The notes below the pieces were generated by a model. The model was given only the letters and a program-made list of their open reading frames with translations. It was not told where the DNA came from and ran no database searches. Source: Bacillota bacterium (GTDB taxonomy: Bacteria > Bacillota > Sulfobacillia > Sulfobacillales > Sulfobacillaceae). Taken from it: 45,746 nucleotides of DNA. Shown in pieces: positions 33,202 to 41,178 of the stretch; positions within the stretch are counted from its first letter, which is position 1; every line of letters starts with the position of its first letter. Location: the NCBI GenBank assembly GCA_021795465.1, contig JAJYPK010000008.1, forward strand, positions 1 to 45,746, read 5' to 3'. The position numbers and the translations under genes were made by a program.

Positions 33202-33336
33202 CTAGTCGTCCCAATAGAATATGGTACCATTGGTGTGAACGCCGTGACTAGGGGTGGCGGTGACCGCAAATGCGGGAAGGGAGCCAACCAGCAGCACCCC
33301 TAGCGCCAGTCCAATCAGAGCGAGTCGTTTTAGCAA
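33202..33336 (-). CDS. Small secreted peptide, 44 residues, under a c-di-GMP riboswitch
   Basis: This gene is too short for usual ORF callers. TTG at 33336 is preceded by AAAGGAG (33351-33345) with eight bases of spacing. The product starts with a classic signal peptide: MLKR, then a hydrophobic core LALIGLALGVLLVG, then SLPAFA as signal peptidase I site after Ala24. The predicted mature peptide has 20 residues, starts VTATPSHG and ends FYWDD; it has no cysteine. A GTG three codons earlier is a poorer start because it overlaps the ribosome binding site. A c-di-GMP-I riboswitch lies directly upstream and a strong terminator directly downstream, so this is a complete one-gene transcription unit. 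I know no homologue. Role as signal, adhesion modulator or surface peptide is open. Confidence 0.8.
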   Translation of the reverse strand: MLKRLALIGLALGVLLVGSLPAFAVTATPSHGVHTNGTIFYWDD

Positions 33337-33365
33337 TACGTCCACTCCTTTCGAAGCCGGAACCA

Positions 33366-33466
33366 GCTCCGGCAACCCGGCTATCCTGACTCTATCGCGT
33401 GAGAGCGTTAGACCCGTGGTTTTGCGTCCTCGGCTTTCACCGAGTTTGCAGGTGATACAGGTTCAT
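33366..33466 (-). ncRNA. Cyclic di-GMP-I (GEMM-I) riboswitch aptamer
   Basis: Read on the minus strand, the leader has the hallmark order of the GEMM-I aptamer: GCAAAC, a stem CUCGGU capped by a GAAA tetraloop and closed by GCCGAG, then GACGCAAA, then GGGUCUAA and a second hairpin, and finally AGGAUAGCCGGGUUGCC. The tetraloop and its CUAA/AGGAUAG receptor are the docking partners of the known structure. After the aptamer, GCCGGA/TCCGGC (33373-33356) forms a hairpin that shares bases with the aptamer's 3' edge and ends five bases before the AAAGGAG of the peptide gene. This is a plausible expression platform. No U-run follows it, so control of translation or of RNA folding around the ribosome binding site is more likely than simple termination. 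On/off direction is not clear from sequence. Confidence 0.9.
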
Positions 33467-33494
33467 TGTAGGCACTACGGACTCTAAGACCAAA

Positions 33495-33523
33495 GGATTA
33501 AGCCCTTATAATCTTTCTGACAA
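33495..33523 (-). promoter_or_regulatory. Candidate promoter of the riboswitch transcript
   Basis: TTGTCA (33523-33518) and TAATCC (33500-33495) have a 17-base spacer on the minus strand, placing the start of transcription about 20 bases before the aptamer. The -10 box is weak. TATAAG (33510-33505) is an alternative -10, but lacks a good -35. The site follows the FapA stop codon by about 20 bases, so the peptide unit can be transcribed separately. Confidence 0.45.
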
Positions 33524-33541
33524 GGAAACCATGCCGGCATC

Positions 33542-35362
33542 TTAAAGGCTGTCGACCACCGCATTTTTAGTGACCCGGTTTACGCGGTGCCGTTGTTGCC
33601 CAATTTGCACGACCGTGTTGGGGAAGAGAATATCTGCAGTAACTTTACCCGATGCCGTAAAGACTTGGATGCTCGTTTCGGTACGATCTTCGGATCCGAT
33701 AAATTGGGCCGTAATGGCTTGGTGAGCCTGATAGAATCCCCCTACCAGGGTTCGAGCTTGAATCTGAGTTCCGGCTTCCATGTCCGAGGTTACCGCATCT
33801 CTAACTACAATGGCACCGTGGGACCGAATCAGGGAACGGTAGGTATTGTGAAGAAAGGCGGTTTGGGAAGCATCAGTCAAAGGGGTAACGGGTGCCTCCC
33901 GCGATAGCCACTCTTCGATCGCGGTATGGAGATTTTCCAAAGCGTTCATGTCCTGCATCTCCTGCCAGGCTTGAGGTTCGAATCCCTGGAGAATCTTTTC
34001 AATGAGCACACCGACACCCGAGAGAGCGCGAGGAGGGCTTTCGTCGATGCCTTTTCTCTGGCTCAGCCATAGGACGGTGGCAGGCACAAAACTACATTTT
34101 TGTCGGAATAACTTTTCTAGTACGTTGGAAAATTGGTGGCGATAGGCGTCGGGTGCCTCCAAGCGGACCTGTTCCATCATTTGCGTGAGAGTCTCGACGG
34201 CGTCGCCGATCTCAGAGATTTTCCTACGGAGCTCGATGGCAAACGGATCGGCGACACCGCATTCGAGAGTCGCATAATCCGTGGTCCCTTCGACGAATAT
34301 ACTTCCACCAGCCAGGATGCGCGAATGGCTGACGTCTTTGGTGATGATCACGTTCCCCTCGACAGTCAATACGGTGTGGGTCAAGGAACCTTCAACCAGG
34401 AGATCCCCGTCTTCGTGGAGAATCTCATTATCACGGGAAAGACTATGGTCTATCACTTTTAAGGGCCTCAAACGAACCCCTTTATCGTCCCAGATGACGC
34501 GACCCGGGACATGGGCGACCAAGTGCTGCCCCTTATTCATGGGAACGATTCCGGGGCCCATATGTAAGGAGGGCATGGCAGAATGGGGGGGAGCAATCGG
34601 TGTCGCAAAAACGGTCATGCCCACGCGAGAGGGATTACCGGTCACTCGGGTGGCTACGACGGTGCCCGCGGAAACCAAATCCGGATGCGAAATCTCGGTA
34701 CCGGGATAGTTTTCGGTGGCGCGTCGCGGCACCGGAAGGTAGGTGTCGGCTACAGCAGGTTCTGCTGCGGACCCATACGCGATGGGTATCGACCCGGATT
34801 GGCGTTGTTGCAGGAAATCTTCAATGAGCGTAGGCGACACGCGCCCGTAACGAATTTGTTTATGGTCCATTTCAGCCAGAACATGCTCCATCAAAATGGG
34901 CACGGGGGCGCGCAAAAAATCGTAGCTGGCGATCTCCAAAAAAGATGCTGGAGCACTGTCTTTCAGTTGGCGCACCACCCCTCTTTCAAAGGTTGCGGTG
35001 AGAGTGGCCACCATCCCGGGTCCGTCGACATCGACGGTGACTCGGGATCTAGAAGCCGGTGATTGGGGTCGCGCCACAATATGGTCGCTTGCTTGGACCA
35101 CGATAGACCCGACACGCGGTTTTCCGTTTACGATTAACTCGATATCAGATCTTCCAGGATCCATGTAAATGACGGCATAGGGTTCCCCGGGGTCGGGATC
35201 TTTCACATGAATGTGGCCATTGCCCTCCACCCAAACTGCGCCTGGTTGCGGGGATTTTGGGACAGATTCTTCAACGATCGGTAGCGTGGGGATTTCCGCT
35301 GGTACCGGTACCCCATCAAGATTGCGTTTTGCACGTTGTATGAACCACTGCTTAATACTCAT
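33542..35362 (-). CDS. fapA: FapA/DUF342-family protein
   Basis: This 606-residue protein belongs to the FapA (DUF342) family, named for a polar flagellar assembly factor in Vibrio and widespread in Clostridia and Bacilli. After a variable N-terminal region (about 200 residues) comes the family core with short beta-helix-type repeats: EDGDLLVEGSLTHTVLTVEG, then NVIITKDVSHSRILAGGSIFV. A helical, charged segment (IGDAVETLTQMMEQ) and a C-terminal beta-rich part follow. The start ATG lies one base after the stop of the receiver gene, so the two are co-translated. No flagellar genes are in the window, so a role in cell-surface or polar organisation is inferred only from the family. Confidence 0.85.
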   Translation of the reverse strand: MSIKQWFIQRAKRNLDGVPVPAEIPTLPIVEESVPKSPQPGAVWVEGNGHIHVKDPDPGEPYAVIYMDPGRSDIELIVNGKPRVGSIVVQASDHIVARPQSPASRSRVTVDVDGPGMVATLTATFERGVVRQLKDSAPASFLEIASYDFLRAPVPILMEHVLAEMDHKQIRYGRVSPTLIEDFLQQRQSGSIPIAYGSAAEPAVADTYLPVPRRATENYPGTEISHPDLVSAGTVVATRVTGNPSRVGMTVFATPIAPPHSAMPSLHMGPGIVPMNKGQHLVAHVPGRVIWDDKGVRLRPLKVIDHSLSRDNEILHEDGDLLVEGSLTHTVLTVEGNVIITKDVSHSRILAGGSIFVEGTTDYATLECGVADPFAIELRRKISEIGDAVETLTQMMEQVRLEAPDAYRHQFSNVLEKLFRQKCSFVPATVLWLSQRKGIDESPPRALSGVGVLIEKILQGFEPQAWQEMQDMNALENLHTAIEEWLSREAPVTPLTDASQTAFLHNTYRSLIRSHGAIVVRDAVTSDMEAGTQIQARTLVGGFYQAHQAITAQFIGSEDRTETSIQVFTASGKVTADILFPNTVVQIGQQRHRVNRVTKNAVVDSL

Positions 35363-35363
35363 C

Positions 35364-35792
35364 TTATACTTCTTGGCGAGGGCTCACCCATTGCGCTAAC
35401 CATTGATTCCAGTCCTCCACATCGTGAGGAATTCGCTCTAATGAGGCGATTAAGGTATCCAACGTGGTTAAGGTGATAGGTTTAGGCAAGAACATGTCTA
35501 CACCTGCGAGCAAAGCCCGATGCCTTAGTTCAGGATCATCCAACACCGTAATCATTACCAACGTCATTCGTGGGTATCGGATGCGTAATTCACGTGACAA
35601 CGCAATCCCATCCATTCCAGGCATTTGGTAGTCCGTGAACACAAGGTCTACGGGTTCCTTTTCTAGAAGTGCCAATGCCGTAGGACCGTCGGGCACGGTT
35701 TTGATACTTTGGGCCCCAGCTTGGGACACTAACATTGACAGCACGTCACGCGTTTCTGCGGTGTCGTCCACAATGAGCGTAGTGATGGGCAT
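35364..35792 (-). CDS. CheY-like single-domain response regulator
   Basis: The 142-residue protein is a receiver domain with no output domain. The acidic pair Asp9-Asp10 (IVDDT), phosphoacceptor Asp54 (VFTDYQMPG), Thr82 (MITV) and Lys104 (FLPKPIT) are all present. About 20 extra residues ending in a Trp-rich helix (DVEDWNQWLAQWV) follow the usual receiver. The start at 35792 is chosen for GGAGGG seven bases upstream; codons further up lack one. It heads a unit with FapA (one-base gap). It may act on a protein partner, as CheY or Spo0F do, and the histidine kinase in the same cluster is a possible donor. Confidence 0.92.
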   Translation of the reverse strand: MPITTLIVDDTAETRDVLSMLVSQAGAQSIKTVPDGPTALALLEKEPVDLVFTDYQMPGMDGIALSRELRIRYPRMTLVMITVLDDPELRHRALLAGVDMFLPKPITLTTLDTLIASLERIPHDVEDWNQWLAQWVSPRQEV

Positions 35793-35953
35793 GTGATCCC
35801 TCCTCATCGCGGTATCCATTTCGACGTGTACATTGAGAAATCTGGACCGCTATACGGAAAAAATTCGCGAATGGGGGCCAAATTCCTGTTTTTACTGCAG
35901 GATTTTTTTCTGCGAGGACCGCCTTCTTCGGGAAGTCCATGTCGTCGCACGCT

Positions 35954-35983
35954 GAAAAGCCTGGCAATCAATGGCGTGCCAGG
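35954..35983 (-). terminator. Likely terminator of the nitrilase-amidohydrolase gene
   Basis: On the minus strand, CCTGGCA and TGCCAGG form a perfect seven-base-pair stem with a ten-base loop, followed by CTTTTC. It lies about 80 bases after the fusion gene's stop and before the receiver gene. The rest of this 269-base gap shows no gene. A second repeat with T7 on the plus strand (around 35886-35914) has no gene to serve. Confidence 0.5.
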
Positions 35984-36061
35984 TGAATGTCTGGGGATGA
36001 AAGGAGTTTGAAGGGAACCCGTTGTTGGACCTGCCTCGAGTGTGAGCCCCGGGGCGGATCT

Positions 36062-37552
36062 CTAGCTGGGGCGTCGTACGATGCGTAAGGTCTCTCGGCT
36101 TGTGAAACTTGAATCGCTAAAGAAGAGACTGAGGGCGTTATTATGGAGCAGGTTTTGATACACGTCTGGAGGGACGCTTGGTTCGATTTGGGATATTTTG
36201 TCCCACTCTACCGCAAAGTCGCGTGCTAACCCACCGCTTCCAAATAATAGACGATCGGGAATGGCGGCCAGGGCTTCTTTAATAGCCAAGAGAGGTGCCT
36301 GGCTGGTTTCCAGCCACACTTGGGCGTGCCGTTCGGCCAGCAATAGGGCTTCTTCCAAATATGGTGAGCGTCCACCCATGTGGAGCAACACGACAGGTAC
36401 GGTAGGAAATTCGAGAAGGAAGTCGTCCCAAAGAATTGGTCTATCGTAACGTAAGGAGGTGACGCCTGGCCCAGTGTGGACGATCAAAGGGCGACGATGG
36501 AGCGACAGGACTTTGCCGAGGTCACGGATTGGCTCGGAGTACGGGGCAATGCCATCGAGTCCGGGATAGGTAAAGGCGCCCGCGGCCCCGTCTTCCAAAA
36601 GAATACCCAACTCCCTTGACGCCATCGGGCGTGCCGGGGCCAATGCGACCCAACGAGGATTGCCGCGGGCCTGCGATAGGATCTCGCGCCCAGCACCCAA
36701 CATATCGGACGCTCGTAAGGCTCCCCAGTCCAACAGCACCCGTTTTTCCGCTTCGGGTCCCAGCGTTTTTTTGGGATCCAGATTAAATCCCTTGGGTGCG
36801 GGACAAAGTGGCATGTAAGAGGACACATCCACCACCCCTAATTGTACCAAAGGCGCCTTGGGATCCTGAGCCATTACCAAGGTTTCATCGTCTTCAGCCG
36901 AAGAAATAATGCGGCCTTGGTGGGCAATGACGGCTCCGCCAACATGCTGCGCACCGCCGAACCGACCGAGAAGTGGGCTCAAGATTACGGTGCCGTCTAA
37001 TTCTAAACTGCGGGTGACGGCAAGTTCTTGCAGGTGGTGGCGTTCTTGGGTTGTGTTAGCGCTGGTCGCAAGTACCACAAGACGAGGCCTGGTTGCTAAG
37101 GTGGCATTCCAATGGATCGGATCGATGGCATCGAGGCCCAATAGAATGACAAATTTGCCCCAACTGGTTGTGATGGGGCTAATTCCCAGTCCGGGTTCAA
37201 ACCAAGGGCGCTCGGTTGGGACGAATCCCATTTTGGCTTGACTCCCAATGAGTGTGCCATCCCGCTCGATGATCATGCCGCGTTGCTGCTTTTTTCCCGT
37301 GTCATTGTCTAGCACACGTAAACTCCCGGTAATCACCAGGAGGTTCAGTTCTTTGGCCAACGTTCCGATTCGCTGCGTGAGACGGTTTGGGATTACCTCC
37401 ACGGGATTCAATCCCATGAACCATTCGGGGAACACAATAATATCCATGCCATGGCCAGCAGCCTGGCGCATATGCGCCAGGACACGATTTAGTGCCACCT
37501 CCACGTCTCGCACATATGGTGCTTGGCTAACCGCGATCCGAGGCAACGACAC
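36062..37552 (-). CDS. Nitrilase-like/amidohydrolase-2-like fusion with lost catalytic residues
   Basis: About 496 residues from GTG 37552, chosen for AGAGGGGG nine bases upstream. Residues 5-270 resemble the carbon-nitrogen hydrolase (nitrilase) family: Glu43 in VFPEWF and Lys107 in GSQAKMGF are kept, but the catalytic Cys position (family ICxD) reads LGLD, with Gly139. Residues 300-480 resemble the TIM-barrel amidohydrolase-2 family: LIVHTGPG, VVLLHMGG, VWLETSQA, RLLFGSGG. Its usual HxH is absent, and the final Asp of FGSD is Gly. Both halves thus appear catalytically dead or strongly altered. The fusion is in one frame with no visible disruption, so it seems maintained. A binding or regulatory role is inferred. 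Confidence 0.7.
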   Translation of the reverse strand: MSLPRIAVSQAPYVRDVEVALNRVLAHMRQAAGHGMDIIVFPEWFMGLNPVEVIPNRLTQRIGTLAKELNLLVITGSLRVLDNDTGKKQQRGMIIERDGTLIGSQAKMGFVPTERPWFEPGLGISPITTSWGKFVILLGLDAIDPIHWNATLATRPRLVVLATSANTTQERHHLQELAVTRSLELDGTVILSPLLGRFGGAQHVGGAVIAHQGRIISSAEDDETLVMAQDPKAPLVQLGVVDVSSYMPLCPAPKGFNLDPKKTLGPEAEKRVLLDWGALRASDMLGAGREILSQARGNPRWVALAPARPMASRELGILLEDGAAGAFTYPGLDGIAPYSEPIRDLGKVLSLHRRPLIVHTGPGVTSLRYDRPILWDDFLLEFPTVPVVLLHMGGRSPYLEEALLLAERHAQVWLETSQAPLLAIKEALAAIPDRLLFGSGGLARDFAVEWDKISQIEPSVPPDVYQNLLHNNALSLFFSDSSFTSRETLRIVRRPS

Positions 37553-38253
37553 CGGATATATCCCCCTCTTTTGGCTCTGTGGTGGGTATAGTGTAATCCA
37601 ATGTGGGATTATTTGGCAACTAGTAGATTGTATCATTCGCATCGTGAAGCAATCCGTAAGTGCATGGATTCATCTCCGGTGTTTGAAGCGCCTGGGCTAC
37701 CAAGTGACTGTCGTGCCGTCCAACCCTGCCCCCCTTGCCGAGACGGGCTAATCGGAAATCGGCTCGTCATACTACTCGGTGGGGCAGACGGTGACCGACG
37801 GTCTCGCCGACTGCGAACGGCTGCCGGGATTGGCGCATGGTTGGCATGTTCTTTGACGGCTTTTGGCACTTTGCACGCCGTACACAATCATGCCAATCTT
37901 GATTCACAAAATTTATGAAGGGCATCTGCATGTTGCTTAATATAGTTTTTGGAGCCCCGGCCCACTTGCCTTGCCATCCGCTTTTGTGCAGATTTTGTGC
38001 GCAGGGTCTCTGACCTCCGTTTTTGGGACCTGCATGGCAGAATGCTCCGGCGCTGACCAAGACGCATAGGAGGCAAAACGCAAAAATGTACCGATGCTTC
38101 GCAAGTGATCCAAGCCGTATTCACAACAATCGAAGAACTGGAGACTTGCGGAAACAGAAAAAATAAATTTTAGAGCAAGGCTGACGATGCAGGAATTCAC
38201 TGAATACTTGCCGAATATGTTTATGTGTCCATAATACGGAGAAGGTGTCCACA
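37553..38253. other. Long intergenic region upstream of the catabolic operon
   Basis: About 700 bases between divergent genes. Plus-strand frames around 37601-37751 (ending RLGYQVTVVPSNPAPLAETG) vaguely recall transposase C-termini but are too short to assign. No other frame has a ribosome binding site plus protein-like composition. Base composition turns AT-rich around 38150-38240, as expected for the promoter of the IclR gene. The region may mark the left boundary of an acquired segment. Confidence 0.35.
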
Positions 38254-38255
38254 AT
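38225..38255. promoter_or_regulatory. 20-base-period direct repeat over the iclR start
   Basis: GTGTCCATAAT (38225-38235) and GTGTCCACAAT (38245-38255) match at 10 of 11 positions and are spaced exactly 20 bases apart, about two helical turns. The second copy overlaps the IclR start codon. This is the layout of an autoregulatory operator bound on one face of the DNA. Confidence 0.4.
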
Positions 38256-39018
38256 GCAGACAGAAGACAATTCCAGCATTCTTGTGCTGACGAAAATTGG
38301 GCAGGTCCTCGATTATTTGTCGGTGAACCGTGAGGCTGTTTCGGTTGCCGAAATGAGCCGTCAGCTCAAGATTGTGCGTCCCACACTGCACCGTATTTTG
38401 GATTCTCTGGTGGCGGAAGGAATTCTCACCCGCCATCAGGGGCAGTACACTCCGGGATGGAGATTGGCGCAGTGGGGGGCAAGGGCCTTAAAGGCCCAGT
38501 CGTTGACCGACGTGGCCCAGACGGTACTGGAAGACCTCGTCGAGCGTACTGGGGAGACAGCATCCATCTACGTCCGGGTGCGCGCCATTCGAATTTGCGC
38601 GGCGCGGGTCGAAGGGCCTGGACTGCTGCGACACAGCATCGCTGTAGGCGAACCGCTGCCTCTCTATGCGGGTTCGTCGGGTCATGTCCTGCTGGCTTGG
38701 CTGGAGGAATTGGAGCGGAAGAGATTGTGGGACGAATCTGTCCAGTTTTTCGGAGCCAGTGAACCGATGCCTTGGCCACCGGATGGTGCGTGGCACCAAA
38801 TTCAGCATGATGGATTCGCTGTGAGCTTAGGACAGCGCGATAGTGCATTGGCTTCGGTCAGCGCTCCGGTATGGGACCGAGATCACCAGGTGAAAGCTTC
38901 CCTGGCGCTGTCCGGCCCTATCAGCCGATTTGCCCCGGAGACGCTGCCCGTGATGGTCCAGGAATTGCTTAAGGCAGCTCACGCTATTGAAAGCCAGTGG
39001 GATGAATCTTTGACATGA
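38254..39018 (+). CDS. IclR-family transcriptional regulator
   Basis: 254 residues from ATG 38254 with GGAGAAGG upstream. The N-terminal winged helix (about residues 10-70) includes SVAEMSRQLKIVRPTLHRIL, and the C-terminal GAF-like effector domain includes GEPLPLYAGSSGHVLLAWL and SLGQRDSALASVSAPVWDRD. IclR proteins typically control catabolic operons next to them and bind a pathway carboxylate. It is the first gene of a five-gene plus-strand operon, so it is the likely pathway-specific regulator. Confidence 0.92.
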   Translation: MQTEDNSSILVLTKIGQVLDYLSVNREAVSVAEMSRQLKIVRPTLHRILDSLVAEGILTRHQGQYTPGWRLAQWGARALKAQSLTDVAQTVLEDLVERTGETASIYVRVRAIRICAARVEGPGLLRHSIAVGEPLPLYAGSSGHVLLAWLEELERKRLWDESVQFFGASEPMPWPPDGAWHQIQHDGFAVSLGQRDSALASVSAPVWDRDHQVKASLALSGPISRFAPETLPVMVQELLKAAHAIESQWDESLT

Positions 39019-39031
39019 AGAAGGCGAGAGA

Positions 39032-40234
39032 ATGACGGAGCAGAACACGGCTTTGCAGGGATTGCGGGTACTGGAAATTGGATCGCTGGTGGCGGCCTCT
39101 TCGGCGACACGGATTCTGGGGGACTTTGGCGCGGACGTCATCAAGATTGAGCCACCGTCCGGAGATAATCTGCGCACGTGGGGTTCTGCGTCACCCACTG
39201 GCTCATCGTGGTGGTGGCAGATGCAGTCCCGCAATAAGCAACTGGTGTCGGTGGACCTTAAAACGCCAGAGGGTCAGACCATAGTCGGGGATCTGGCTAT
39301 GCGCTCAGACGTCGTGGTTGCCAACTTGCGGCCGGCGACGCTTCAGAACTGGGGACTGGACTATGGCCGGCTAAAAGAGAATCACCCGTCATTGGTGTAT
39401 GTGCAGATTACCGGCCACGGGCTGACAGGACCCTACCGCGACCGCCCGGGATTTGGAAACATCGCGGAAGCAATGGGCGGCATCCGCTATGTCACAGGCT
39501 ATGCAGACCACCCACCGGTCCGCACAGGTGTCTCCCTTGGAGACGAACTGGCTGCTTTATATGCTGTCATTGGAGCTCTTACCGCTGTGCGGCACCGCGA
39601 TGACACGGGGGAAGGGCAGCTGGTGGATGTGGCCCTGACGGAATCGGTGCTGAGTTTAACCGAAGCCATGATGCCCGAATTTCTGAATCAGGGGATTGTC
39701 CAGGAGAGGTCGGGAAATCAGCTGCTCAGGGCAGCTCCCTCTGGCACTTATCCTACAGTGGACGGTTCGTGGGTGGCCATTGGAGCTAATACCGAGGGGA
39801 CGTTTGCGGCCTTGGCGTCAGCGATGAACAGGGATGACCTGTTGCGAGATCCGCGATTTGCGGATAATCCGCAGCGTGTGAAGCATGCCGACGCACTGGA
39901 TGAAATTATCACCGCATGGACTGCAACATTGCCCGCCGCCCTCTTGATGGAACAACTGACCGCAGCGGGGGTGCCCGCTGGGCTGGTTATGAGCGCCAAG
40001 GAAATTGCCGAGGATCCTCAGTTTGCGGCAAGAAACATGATGGTCCGGGTTCCCAGCGAGCAAGGAGGCACTGTCGGCATGCTTGGCGTGGTTCCACGCC
40101 TGAGTGCGACGCCTGGCCGAATTCTCTGTGTAGGTGGCGCGGTGGGGCGGGACACGTCCACCATCCTTCAGCACGTGCTGGGCAGGAGTTTGTCTGAGAT
40201 TGACCGTCTGAAAGCGGAAGGAGTGATCCGGTGA
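39032..40234 (+). CDS. Class III CoA-transferase (CaiB/BaiF family)
   Basis: This 400-residue enzyme moves CoA between carboxylic acids. The N-terminal GLRVLEIGSLVAAS and GDFGADVIKIEPPSGDNLR are family signatures. RPGFGNIAEAMGGIRYVTG lies in the middle, and the catalytic aspartate equivalent to Asp169 of formyl-CoA transferase is in GVSLGDELAALYAVIG. The gene starts 13 bases after iclR. Together with the HMG-CoA-lyase-like enzyme downstream it suggests activation of an organic acid to a CoA ester followed by C-C cleavage. The acid is not identifiable; citramalate, itaconate-derived and HMG-like acids use this enzyme pairing in known pathways. Confidence 0.9.
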   Translation: MTEQNTALQGLRVLEIGSLVAASSATRILGDFGADVIKIEPPSGDNLRTWGSASPTGSSWWWQMQSRNKQLVSVDLKTPEGQTIVGDLAMRSDVVVANLRPATLQNWGLDYGRLKENHPSLVYVQITGHGLTGPYRDRPGFGNIAEAMGGIRYVTGYADHPPVRTGVSLGDELAALYAVIGALTAVRHRDDTGEGQLVDVALTESVLSLTEAMMPEFLNQGIVQERSGNQLLRAAPSGTYPTVDGSWVAIGANTEGTFAALASAMNRDDLLRDPRFADNPQRVKHADALDEIITAWTATLPAALLMEQLTAAGVPAGLVMSAKEIAEDPQFAARNMMVRVPSEQGGTVGMLGVVPRLSATPGRILCVGGAVGRDTSTILQHVLGRSLSEIDRLKAEGVIR

Positions 40235-41080
40235 ATGGGTGGGTCAGCCAAAATTATTGACGTGACACCTCGCGACGGTTTGCAGGACTTGAAGTGGTTT
40301 GTGGATACGGCTGTCAAGGTTGAATTGGTCAACCGGTTGGTGGAGGCTCGCGTGCAGTGGATTGAAGTGACGTCGTTCGTGTCTCCCAAGATGGTGCCCC
40401 AGATGGCTGATGCGGAAGTGCTCTTGTCCCAATTGCCCGCAGGGGCCGCACAGTGGATTGCGCTGATTCCCAATCGGTGCGGTTATGACCGCGCGAAATT
40501 GACCCAGGCAGGGTATTTGACCTATGTGATCTCCGCCAGTCCGCGCCACCAGCAAGACAATGTGGGGCGTCCCCTAGAAGACTCCCTGCGGGAGTTTGAA
40601 TCTCTTGCCAGGCAGCCGCAGAAGGTGCTGCGCGGTGCCATTTCTTGCGCGTTTGGCTCCCTGTACCCGGAAGAGACGGATACCGGAGAGGTGGCGGCTG
40701 AAATCGCCCGGCGCTACATGCTGGCGGGCACTTGTGAAATTGTGCTGGCGGACACCGTCGGGGTGGCAACCCCCGAGGACGTGGACAGGGTGGTGCGGGG
40801 GGTGCAGACGGCGGTGGGGGACATGCCGCTGGCTGTGCATTTTCACGACCGCTCGGGCTTGGGGAAAGAAAACGTTAAAGCGTCTCTAAATCAGGGGATC
40901 CGCCGATTTGAGTCGGCTTTGGCGGGGTTGGGCGGCTGTCCTTTTGCACCGAATGCGCCTGGTAATTTGAATTCGGTAAAACTTGCGACGTGGCTCGAGG
41001 GCTGGGGATATGACACGGGAGTGGATATTCCGGGTCTCGCGGGTACAGAAGAGTGGCTGAAGCAGGTCGTCAGCCGGTAG
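40235..41080 (+). CDS. HMG-CoA-lyase-like C-C lyase
   Basis: 281 residues with a TIM-barrel fold of the HMGL family. Motifs are DVTPRDGLQ (catalytic Arg, Asp), IEVTSFVSPKMVPQMADAE, ISCAFGSLYPEE, ADTVGVATPEDV, VHFHDRSGLG (metal-binding His pair) and GLGGCPFAPNAPGN with the active-site-loop Cys. This matches true HMG-CoA lyases and hydroxyacyl-CoA lyases rather than isopropylmalate synthases. The ATG directly follows the CoA-transferase stop. It would cleave a 3-hydroxy-3-methyl-acyl-CoA or a similar CoA ester to acetyl-CoA plus a ketone or keto acid. Confidence 0.9.
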   Translation: MGGSAKIIDVTPRDGLQDLKWFVDTAVKVELVNRLVEARVQWIEVTSFVSPKMVPQMADAEVLLSQLPAGAAQWIALIPNRCGYDRAKLTQAGYLTYVISASPRHQQDNVGRPLEDSLREFESLARQPQKVLRGAISCAFGSLYPEETDTGEVAAEIARRYMLAGTCEIVLADTVGVATPEDVDRVVRGVQTAVGDMPLAVHFHDRSGLGKENVKASLNQGIRRFESALAGLGGCPFAPNAPGNLNSVKLATWLEGWGYDTGVDIPGLAGTEEWLKQVVSR

Positions 41081-41178
41081 CGTGCTGACCAATAGTGTTG
41101 CAGGGGATTGTCCTTTCCCTGGTGTTTTCTGCCTGTAATTATCCCGCAATTACAATTCTTCGAAAGAGGGGAATTATT

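Noticed and set aside
33974-33989. GGTTCGAATCCCTGG resembles a tRNA T-arm
   Set aside because: It lies inside the FapA coding sequence in a well-supported frame, and no acceptor, D or anticodon arms can be drawn around it.
35886-35914. Inverted repeat followed by T7 on the plus strand
   Set aside because: There is no plus-strand gene upstream that it could terminate; the stem is only five to six pairs.
37601-37751. Possible transposase C-terminal fragment (RLGYQVTVVPSNPAPLAETG)
   Set aside because: The similarity is vague, too short, and no DDE-type residues or inverted repeats are seen.
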